From Lutibacter sp. B1 (lineage in GTDB: Bacteria > Bacteroidota > Bacteroidia > Flavobacteriales > Flavobacteriaceae), in NCBI RefSeq assembly GCF_012524075.1, contig NZ_JAAZUI010000007.1:1-64000 (forward strand): DNA of 64,000 nucleotides. The letters run 5' to 3'. The notes beneath the pieces were generated by a model. The model worked only from the letters and a program-made list of their open reading frames with translations, was not told the origin of the DNA and made no database searches. The position numbers and the translations under genes were made by a program. Numbering within the stretch: position 1 is the first letter of the stretch; every line of letters begins with the position of its first letter. Below, in pieces: positions 36,393-43,184 of the stretch.

Positions 36393-36875
36393 CTAAAACA
36401 ATAATTGTTGTGTTGAAGTATTTTCGTGTTCCAGAAGCCATTTTTTACGCCAAATACCACCGGCATATCCTGTTAAATCTCCATTACTTCCAATAATTCT
36501 ATGGCAAGGAATTATAATCCAAATAGGATTTTTTCCATTTGCTGATGCTACAGCTCTAATAGCTTTTACATCTCCTAATTTTTTAGTTTGTTCTAAATAT
36601 GTTCGGGTTTTACCGTACTCAACATTTAATAATTCATCCCAAACACGTTTTTGAAAGTCTGTTCCCTGTGGATTTAGTTTTAGGTTGAATTGTTTGCGTA
36701 TTCCTTTAAAATAATCATCTAATTGCTGTACGCATTCTTGCAAATATTCAGGAATTATTATTGAGGTTTCTATAACATCATCAATAACTGTAACTGATGA
36801 AATTCCGTTTATATCACCTGTAATTTTTGCTGTACCAATAGGTGTTTTATAATATGCTGTTTGATTAGATTCCAA
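36393..36875 (-). CDS. ogt: Methylated-DNA--[protein]-cysteine S-methyltransferase
   Basis: 160 residues. Suicide repair of O6-methylguanine, with Cys124 as acceptor in IIPCHRIIGSNG. The N-terminal ribonuclease-like half and the HTH (YGKTRTYLEQTKKLGD) are present. It complements the Cys-free ATL at 9354-9689. The start overlaps the tatD stop by 11 bp, so they are co-transcribed. Confidence 0.95.
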   Translation of the reverse strand: MESNQTAYYKTPIGTAKITGDINGISSVTVIDDVIETSIIIPEYLQECVQQLDDYFKGIRKQFNLKLNPQGTDFQKRVWDELLNVEYGKTRTYLEQTKKLGDVKAIRAVASANGKNPIWIIIPCHRIIGSNGDLTGYAGGIWRKKWLLEHENTSTQQLLF

Positions 36876-37632
36876 ATATTGCTTTTGAATTGTTAGTGGT
36901 TATTTCAGCAATTTCTTGCGGACTTAAGTTATAAATATCTACCAACTTATCCAATACTTTTGTAATATAACTGCTTTCGTTTCTTTTCCCTCTAAATGGA
37001 GTGGGAGCAAGGTAAGGAGCATCGGTTTCCAGTACTATATTTTTTATGGGAATTTCGTGTAAAAACTGATCAATTTTACCATTTTTAAAAGTTACTACAC
37101 CTCCAATACCTAATTTCATATTAAAAGATAGCGCTTTTTTAGCCTGTTCTAAAGTTCCTGTAAAACAGTGAAAAATACCAAAAAGTTTATCGTCTTTTTC
37201 TTCTTCTAAAATTTCAAAAATTTCATCAAAAGCATCTCTGCAATGTATAACAATAGGCAAGTTTTTTTCTTTGGCCCATTGTATTTGAGTTTTAAAAGCA
37301 ATTTGTTGTTGTTTTAAAAATGAGGTATCCCAATACAAATCAATACCAATTTCACCAACAGCATAAAAATTTCGTTTATCTATCCAATGTTTCACAAAGG
37401 CTAACTCTTCTTCAAAATTTTCTTTAACATGTGTAGGGTGTAATCCCATCATTAAAAAAGTATTTTCAGGGAATGTTTTTTCCAAATCTAACATAGCATT
37501 TAGATAAGTAGAATCAATTGCCGGAATAAAAAATCGAGAAACACCTGCATCAATTGCACGTTGTATCATTTCATTTCTGTCTTCATTAAATTGTTCGCTG
37601 TATAAATGTGTGTGAGTATCCGTTATAATCAT
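36865..37632 (-). CDS. tatD: TatD-family metal-dependent DNase/hydrolase
   Basis: 255 residues, TIM-barrel amidohydrolase relative. Metal ligands appear in DTHTHLY (5-11), GEIGID, VIHCRDA, GIFHCFTG and ETDAPYLAP. TatD proteins act as 3'-5' DNases in repair and have no needed role in Tat export despite the name. It heads the tatD-ogt pair, consistent with DNA repair. Confidence 0.94.
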   Translation of the reverse strand: MIITDTHTHLYSEQFNEDRNEMIQRAIDAGVSRFFIPAIDSTYLNAMLDLEKTFPENTFLMMGLHPTHVKENFEEELAFVKHWIDKRNFYAVGEIGIDLYWDTSFLKQQQIAFKTQIQWAKEKNLPIVIHCRDAFDEIFEILEEEKDDKLFGIFHCFTGTLEQAKKALSFNMKLGIGGVVTFKNGKIDQFLHEIPIKNIVLETDAPYLAPTPFRGKRNESSYITKVLDKLVDIYNLSPQEIAEITTNNSKAIFGI

Positions 37633-37636
37633 AAAG

Positions 37637-37644
37637 CAAAAATA
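37637..37644 (-). promoter_or_regulatory. -7 promoter element for tatD-ogt
   Basis: The minus strand reads TATTTTTG, with its last base 4 bp upstream of the tatD ATG, so the mRNA would be leaderless or nearly so. Confidence 0.4.
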
Positions 37645-37657
37645 GCTAAAAAAGCAT

Positions 37658-37665
37658 TAGATTTG
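37658..37665 (+). promoter_or_regulatory. -7 promoter element for the retropepsin-like gene
   Basis: Reads TAGATTTG, 17 bp before the ATG at 37683. It lies 13 bp from the opposing tatD element in a 50-bp divergent gap. Confidence 0.4.
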
Positions 37666-37682
37666 AGGCAAAATTAAATCGA

Positions 37683-38135
37683 ATGAAATTAGACAACATT
37701 CTTTTAAGAGAAGGATATGCTAAAATAAAACTCAAAAAGATAAATACAAATCATTTTGAGGTTAAAGCCAAAGTAAATGGAATAAAGGGAAGGTTTATTT
37801 TAGATACAGGAGCTTCAAATTCTTGTTTAGATATTGCATTAGCCGATAAATTTAAACTTAATGTTTCAGATTCTGATACAAAAGCAGCGGGAGCAGGAGC
37901 TATTGGTATGGAAACTAAAGTTTCGGTTAATAATGAAATTGGTTTAAAAAAATGGATTTATAAAAATTTTTCTATTGTTTTGCTCGATTTAACTCATGTA
38001 AATACAGCTTTAACCGAACACAAAAGTGAAGCTGTAGACGGTATTATTGGTGCCGATATTTTAGAAAAAGGGAATGCCATTATTGATTATAAAAACAAAT
38101 TGTTGTTTTTAAAAAAACTGGTTTATAAATTTTAG
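37683..38135 (+). CDS. Retropepsin-like aspartic protease
   Basis: 150 residues of clan AA type. The catalytic motif FILDTGASNSCLD lies at about 38-50, and a hydrophobic-hydrophobic-Gly element (GIIGADIL) near 119-126 closes the single-domain fold, which acts as a dimer. No signal peptide or membrane helix, so it is cytoplasmic. The substrate is unknown. The stop overlaps the convergent gene by 4 bp. Confidence 0.85.
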   Translation: MKLDNILLREGYAKIKLKKINTNHFEVKAKVNGIKGRFILDTGASNSCLDIALADKFKLNVSDSDTKAAGAGAIGMETKVSVNNEIGLKKWIYKNFSIVLLDLTHVNTALTEHKSEAVDGIIGADILEKGNAIIDYKNKLLFLKKLVYKF

Positions 38136-38866
38136 TTTGAATTTAAAACCCAAGTTATAATGGCTCCTGTATAAAACATATTGTGTTTTAAACTTTTTGA
38201 AACCGATAAGTCAATTGCAAAATTATCTATTAAATTTACTCCAAAGCCTGTACCTAAACAGTTTGATTCGGTTGTGTCAAAAGTAAAATCACTTGTATTT
38301 TCTATAAAATAATGAAACTTATCATTTGGCTCATAACTAATATTTACAATATAGAACCCTGTAGTGTCTTTATCTAAGTTAGTAGTTGAACCTATATTAT
38401 AGTTAAGACTTATTTTTTCTGTAATTAGGTTAGATAGATTTAGTGATATAATATTTCCCAATTTATTAAAGCTAAAAGTATCGGTTGAAGAAATAATTCT
38501 TCCCATTAAGGCAGCTTCCGGAAGTAAGTTATTTTGTTTCCATAAATTAACAGACAGGCCTATTTCAACTTCTTCAAATTTAAAAACATTAGATGTTAAC
38601 TTATTATTTTCATAACACCTTTCTTTAGTAAAAGGAGTATGTAGTTGTAATTCTACATTATCAGATAAACCATATCTAATAAGTATATTGGGAATACTCC
38701 ATGATGTATTTTTTTCTGAATTTATTTTTTCGACGGAGTAAAGTGTTTCAAATTCCAATTGAATATTATTTTTTTCTATTCCTGAGGAAGGCTCAACCGT
38801 TTGTGCATTTAATTTAAGAGATAATAGACTTATAATTAATAGTGAAATTAAAACTCTACGTTGCAT
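38132..38866 (-). CDS. Outer-membrane protein of the metal-type module (MetA-pathway/transporter-like)
   Basis: 244 residues with a signal peptide (cleavage near LKLNAQ, 22). The mature part has alternating strands (IQLEFETLYSVEK, WSIPNILIRYGLSDNVELQLHTPF) that match the Phenol_MetA_deg/outer-membrane transporter family, though shorter than many. Its own promoter overlaps an imperfect copy of the palindrome found upstream of the neighbouring receptor unit, so co-regulation is inferred. The substrate is unknown. Confidence 0.75.
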   Translation of the reverse strand: MQRRVLISLLIISLLSLKLNAQTVEPSSGIEKNNIQLEFETLYSVEKINSEKNTSWSIPNILIRYGLSDNVELQLHTPFTKERCYENNKLTSNVFKFEEVEIGLSVNLWKQNNLLPEAALMGRIISSTDTFSFNKLGNIISLNLSNLITEKISLNYNIGSTTNLDKDTTGFYIVNISYEPNDKFHYFIENTSDFTFDTTESNCLGTGFGVNLIDNFAIDLSVSKSLKHNMFYTGAIITWVLNSN

Positions 38867-38894
38867 TTTTATTTAAACTTAATTTAATATAACG

Positions 38895-38902
38895 CAAAGT
38901 TA
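38895..38902 (-). promoter_or_regulatory. -7 promoter element for the outer-membrane protein gene
   Basis: The minus strand reads TAACTTTG, 28 bp upstream of the ATG at 38866. Its upstream edge is covered by the operator-like palindrome at 38901-38921. Confidence 0.45.
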
Positions 38903-38921
38903 TTTTTAATAAGTCTAAATA
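38901..38921. promoter_or_regulatory. Imperfect 21-bp operator palindrome (second copy)
   Basis: TATTTTTA, ataag, TCTAAATA. The right arm is identical to that of the perfect palindrome at 41764-41784, the spacer is the same length, and the left arm differs at two of eight bases. It sits between the -7 and -33 positions of the promoter of 38132-38866, where a repressor would block transcription. Confidence 0.5.
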
Positions 38922-38942
38922 AATAAGTTTTTTAATTGGTTT

Positions 38943-41318
38943 TTATAGGCTAATTAAATTTCCAAATTTTAATCCAAAATAAATGGTTCTTGGGTTCATA
39001 GGACCATAAACATAAGCTGGATCTCTATCAATATCACTGTCAAAATCATCTTGATAGGAATTGAATATATTTTTAACTCCGGAATATAATTGAAGTGTAC
39101 TGTTTTTAATTTTAATGTTATGTCTGATTTTTAAGCCCAAATCAAAAAATGTGTCTGATTTTCTAAGTTCTCCTTCATCAGGATTTGTTATGGTTGGTCC
39201 AAAATAAGGAACTAACATTTCTCCGGTATAATTTCCGGTTGTCGAAAAACACCATTTAGTTGTTGGTTCCCAATCAAGTGCTATATAACCATAATTGTCA
39301 GGTGTTCTAAAAAAGGTTTTTTCATTAAATTCTTGTACTTCTTCATATTCACTTTTTTGATAAGTGTACCCTGCTTTTAATGAAAACTTATTATTAGGAA
39401 CTATATTTAATTCAAAATTTAGTCCTTGTACTTTTGCCCCTTTTTTAGCGTTAATTCTAGTATAAATAACTGTTCCATTTTCATCAGGTTCAGAAAACTC
39501 ATTAGAAAAAGGATCATTTAATTTGGTATAAAACCCTTCTACTAAAAAGCCAAAATTAGTATTTCCAATAATGCCACTATAATCTAAAGAAGCCATATAA
39601 CTGCTACTCGTTTCTTGTTTTAAGTCAGGATCATTTACATGAATTACTTGTCGTGAGCCAGAAGTTTCAATATGTAAATCTTCATCAAAAATTTGTGGAG
39701 CTCTATATCCTTTCGAATAACTTAAGCGTGCTTGTAAATTCTTTTGAATATCATATAAAAATGAAATTCTAGGACTTAAAACATCACCGGTTTTATCGGC
39801 ATTATTTTTTTGTTTGTCTTTTACTTTATACCAGTCTAAACGAGCTCCTAAGGATATAGTTAACTTGTTTTTTTTGATTTCATATTGTGAAAATACACCA
39901 GTTGTATAAATACTTTGGTTAGCAACTATAGTGTTTTCAGTATGTGGTATTTCTACAATTTCATTATCAATAATTAGTGCATTTTCGTAATCTAAATATC
40001 CTAATTTTTTATCTTTTAAAGTAGATCCTGTGTTTTCAACTCCTAAAATTAAATTAGAATTTTTAAAAAAAGCATTGTATTGAATACCTGTATTATAAGT
40101 AAAATCTTTAGTATTTCCATAATCACTAAGTGACTGATTTGCTCCGTAATAGGAATCTCTGTCAATTTTTTGTGCTGAGGCAAATACTGAGAATAAATCT
40201 TTTTCTCTGTAATATTGCTCAAAAGTTAAAGCTCCTGTAGTTAAATTATGCTTTACTGCTTCAGAGATATCTGCTTCGTGATTCGGATAACTAAATTTAT
40301 TACCACCTCTTCTGTCTTCATTTATATGAAAGAAATCCATTGCTAATTTCGCTTTTGTACCAATTTTTTGAAATAATCTGCTTCCTATTGTTGTATTTTT
40401 TAATGAAGCAATTTCAGAAAAACTATCATTGTTGGCATCAAAAGGGTCTCTATCTCTGTGAAATCCATAAACGGCTAATCCTGTATTTCCTGAATTTGAA
40501 ACTACGGACGTATTAAAATTTACAGAATAATCTTCAGAAGTGTTTTTTGAATCATCAACACCTACACCAATAATACTGCTGTTAAAACCAATTTCATATG
40601 AATTTTGTGTAGGATCTTTTAAAATTAAATTGATAGTTCCCGCTATGGCATTACTGCCGTATAGTGCCGAGCCTCCACCTCTAATTATTTCAACCTTATC
40701 AATCATATTTGATGGAATAAGCTCTAAGCCGTAAACACCAGCTAAACCACTAAAAATTGGGCGACTGTTAATTAATATTTGAGAATACGGACCTTCTAAA
40801 CCATTCATTCGTATTTGACTGAAACCACAGTTTTGACAGTCGTTTTCCATACGTAAACCAGGACAAAAATTTAATACTTCACCTAAAGTAACAGACTGTG
40901 TTGTTTCAAATATGTCGGTATTTATTATATTTACAATGGTGGAAGCTTTTTTTCGCTTAATTTTACTTCTGTTCCCTGTAATTACTATTTCATTTAAACC
41001 TAAAATATCAGGTTCTAATTCAAATTTAAGGGTTAACGTTTCGTTCTCTTTTATAGTTATTGTTGTTTCATAGGGTTTAAACCCGTTAGACTGAGCTGTT
41101 ATGGTGTATGTGCCAGGTTTTAGGTTTGACAGAGTGTAATTCCCATCATAATTTGTTGTTGTGCCAAGTGTAGTGCCATTTACAAGGATAGTAGCGTAGG
41201 GTAAACTTTTACTTTCACTTACAACATTTCCTGTAATTGTAGCACTTTTTGGTTTTTCTTGGGTATAAATGGTTATAGATATTAATAGAAATCCTATTAA
41301 TAAAATTATTTTTTTCAT
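38943..41318 (-). CDS. TonB-dependent receptor with a cysteine pair in the plug
   Basis: 791 residues. A signal peptide (to about residue 19) precedes a carboxypeptidase-regulatory-like domain (about 25-105) and a plug domain (about 115-235). The plug reads FCPGLRMENDCQNCGF, with Cys152, Cys161 and Cys164, followed by RMNGLEGPYSQILINSRP and RGGGSALYGSNAIAGTINLIL. A 22-strand-type barrel follows, ending in Leu rather than Phe. Cysteines are rare in such receptors, so a metal or metal complex ligand is inferred. It follows the His-rich gene after 39 bp. Confidence 0.92.
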   Translation of the reverse strand: MKKIILLIGFLLISITIYTQEKPKSATITGNVVSESKSLPYATILVNGTTLGTTTNYDGNYTLSNLKPGTYTITAQSNGFKPYETTITIKENETLTLKFELEPDILGLNEIVITGNRSKIKRKKASTIVNIINTDIFETTQSVTLGEVLNFCPGLRMENDCQNCGFSQIRMNGLEGPYSQILINSRPIFSGLAGVYGLELIPSNMIDKVEIIRGGGSALYGSNAIAGTINLILKDPTQNSYEIGFNSSIIGVGVDDSKNTSEDYSVNFNTSVVSNSGNTGLAVYGFHRDRDPFDANNDSFSEIASLKNTTIGSRLFQKIGTKAKLAMDFFHINEDRRGGNKFSYPNHEADISEAVKHNLTTGALTFEQYYREKDLFSVFASAQKIDRDSYYGANQSLSDYGNTKDFTYNTGIQYNAFFKNSNLILGVENTGSTLKDKKLGYLDYENALIIDNEIVEIPHTENTIVANQSIYTTGVFSQYEIKKNKLTISLGARLDWYKVKDKQKNNADKTGDVLSPRISFLYDIQKNLQARLSYSKGYRAPQIFDEDLHIETSGSRQVIHVNDPDLKQETSSSYMASLDYSGIIGNTNFGFLVEGFYTKLNDPFSNEFSEPDENGTVIYTRINAKKGAKVQGLNFELNIVPNNKFSLKAGYTYQKSEYEEVQEFNEKTFFRTPDNYGYIALDWEPTTKWCFSTTGNYTGEMLVPYFGPTITNPDEGELRKSDTFFDLGLKIRHNIKIKNSTLQLYSGVKNIFNSYQDDFDSDIDRDPAYVYGPMNPRTIYFGLKFGNLISL

Positions 41319-41357
41319 TTTATTATTTTAAATATTTTATAAAATTATTTTAAACTA

Positions 41358-41732
41358 TTATGATAAAATATTTAGAAAAGGTGGAGCTTTATTTCGAATT
41401 TTTAAATGAAAAAACTTATAAATTAAGCTGTTATTATATTTTACAAATATTTGTGTTTTAATACTAAAAGTAAGTAAAGTAAAAGTGAAGAATAATAAAA
41501 AAAGTAACTGAGAATGTGTTAGAAATAAAAGTTCTAATTTAGTGTGTTTATGTGATTTAAAAGGAAGTGTATCACCTGTTTTATTATAAGGATGTGCATG
41601 AGTTACTATAGTTCCATCATCTAATTTATGTGAATGTAAATTAACACTTAAGTTAAAAATGTTTATAAACAATGCCAAAATCCATAAAATACTTATGATT
41701 TTAGTAGAGGTATTGTTAATGATTTTTAACAT
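41358..41732 (-). CDS. His-rich two-helix membrane protein
   Basis: 124 residues, no named family recognised. Helix 1 (about 12-31) and helix 2 (about 69-90) flank a loop holding LHSHKLDDGTIVTHAHPYNK and FKSHKHTK. His33, 35, 45, 47, 61, 63 and 73 form HxH pairs well suited to bind Zn, Cu, Ni or Fe. It is the first gene of the receptor unit, and I recall similar His loops encoded next to such receptors in other Bacteroidota. A role as periplasmic metal relay or sensor is inference. Confidence 0.75.
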   Translation of the reverse strand: MLKIINNTSTKIISILWILALFINIFNLSVNLHSHKLDDGTIVTHAHPYNKTGDTLPFKSHKHTKLELLFLTHSQLLFLLFFTFTLLTFSIKTQIFVKYNNSLIYKFFHLKIRNKAPPFLNILS

Positions 41733-41763
41733 AAAAGTTGTAGAATTAATATGTTGTTAAAAG

Positions 41764-41784
41764 TATTTAGAATTAGTCTAAATA
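41764..41784. promoter_or_regulatory. Perfect 21-bp operator palindrome upstream of the His-rich/receptor unit
   Basis: TATTTAGA, attag, TCTAAATA: eight-base arms with a five-base spacer, 31 bp upstream of the start at 41732. Size, AT content and symmetry resemble binding sites of metal-responsive repressors of the Fur or DtxR type. A related copy lies at 38901-38921. Confidence 0.6.
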
Positions 41785-41812
41785 AAAATGACAAATATCA
41801 TTTTACATAAAA

Positions 41813-41837
41813 AAAGCCGAGTTTTAAACTCGGCTTT
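41813..41837 (-). terminator. Terminator of sucB
   Basis: A 12-bp stem (aaagccgagttt / aaactcggcttt) with a T run on the minus strand, 19 bp past the sucB stop. Confidence 0.8.
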
Positions 41838-41856
41838 ACGTTTTTTTATAATTATT

Positions 41857-43068
41857 TTATAGCTCTAAAGCCTTTTTAGGATTGTTATCCATTAAAATTT
41901 CAACAGGATTTTCCAAAGCTTCTTTTACAGCGACCAAAAATCCTACAGATTCTTTTCCATCAATAATTCTATGGTCATAAGATAGTGCAACATACATCAT
42001 AGGTCTTATAGCTACTTCACTATTTACAGCTACAGGACGTTCAATAATATTATGCATACCTAAAATACCGCTTTGAGGTGGGTTTATAATTGGGGTGGAG
42101 AGCATTGAACCAAAAACACCTCCATTAGTAATGGTAAAAGTACCTCCGGTCATTTCATCAACGGTAATTTGACCATCACGAGCCCTAATTGCTAATCTTT
42201 TTACTTCATTTTCAATACCTCTAAATGATAAATTTTCAGCATTTCTGATTACAGGAACCATCAATCCTTTTGGTCCGGAAACCGCAATAGATATATCTTG
42301 GAAATTGTGGGTAATTTTATAATCACCATCAATCATTGAGTTTACATCTGGGTACATTTTTAAGGCTCTCACTACAGCTAATGTAAAAAAACTCATAAAG
42401 CCTAAACTCACACCATGTTTTTCTTTAAAATCTTCTTTAAATTCTGAGCGAAGATCAAAAATAGGTTTCATATCTACTTCATTAAAAGTAGTAAGCATAG
42501 CGGTTTCATTTTTAACAGAAACTAAACGTTCAGCTACTTTTCTGCGAAGCATTGACAATTTTTTACGTTCGCTACTACGAGATCCACCTGCAGGTGTTCC
42601 CATGCTTGGTACAGCTTTTACAGCATCATCTTTTGTAATTCTACCATCTTTACCGGTTCCTTTTATTTCAGACGGGTCAATATTTTTTTCGGCTAAAATC
42701 TTTTTTGCAGCAGGCGAAGCAGTTCCACTTGCATAGGTTTCTTTCTTTTCTTCAGGTTTGCTTTCGTCTTTTGGAGCTTCAGAAACAACTTTAGGCTCTT
42801 CTTTTTTAGTTGAGTTACCTTCAGGTTTTTCCCCATCTAAATCAATTAAACAAACAACTGCTCCAACAGCAACAGCATCCCCTTCTTCAGCTTTTAAAGT
42901 TATAATACCACTTTCTTCAGCTGGTAGTTCTAAGGTAGCTTTATCAGAATCAACTTCGGCAATTGGCTGATCTTTTTCAACATAATCACCATCTTGTACA
43001 AGCCAAGTTGCAATTTCTACTTCTGTTATAGATTCTCCCGGTGAGGGAACTTTCATTTCTAAAATCAT
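41857..43068 (-). CDS. sucB: 2-oxoglutarate dehydrogenase E2 (dihydrolipoyl succinyltransferase)
   Basis: 403 residues. The lipoyl domain (1-75) has its lipoyl Lys at 43 ([13 protein letters not shown]). An Ala/Lys/Glu-rich linker is followed by a subunit-binding domain ([21 protein letters not shown]) and the catalytic acyltransferase domain with YDHRIIDG. It passes the succinyl group to CoA in the TCA cycle. It follows sucA on the same strand across a 116-bp gap that contains a degenerate repeat. Confidence 0.95.
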   Translation of the reverse strand: MILEMKVPSPGESITEVEIATWLVQDGDYVEKDQPIAEVDSDKATLELPAEESGIITLKAEEGDAVAVGAVVCLIDLDGEKPEGNSTKKEEPKVVSEAPKDESKPEEKKETYASGTASPAAKKILAEKNIDPSEIKGTGKDGRITKDDAVKAVPSMGTPAGGSRSSERKKLSMLRRKVAERLVSVKNETAMLTTFNEVDMKPIFDLRSEFKEDFKEKHGVSLGFMSFFTLAVVRALKMYPDVNSMIDGDYKITHNFQDISIAVSGPKGLMVPVIRNAENLSFRGIENEVKRLAIRARDGQITVDEMTGGTFTITNGGVFGSMLSTPIINPPQSGILGMHNIIERPVAVNSEVAIRPMMYVALSYDHRIIDGKESVGFLVAVKEALENPVEILMDNNPKKALEL

Positions 43069-43133
43069 CTTTTTACTTTTTTTTTACACTTATCAATTTG
43101 AGTGAGAGCAAACAAACTTTGGTAATCATTTTA

Positions 43134-43173
43134 AGAGATTCCTCGTTTCGTTATCACTTCATTCAGAATGATA
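43134..43173. repeat. Degenerate REP-like element between sucA and sucB
   Basis: Read on the minus strand it goes tatcattctgaatgaag... to ...acgaggaatctct. Its two ends match the ends of the arms at 19088-19155 (gtcattcc and ggaatct) and recall the short palindromic repeat dispersed in Flavobacteria. The internal part has diverged. Confidence 0.5.
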
Positions 43174-43184
43174 TTTTTATTTTA

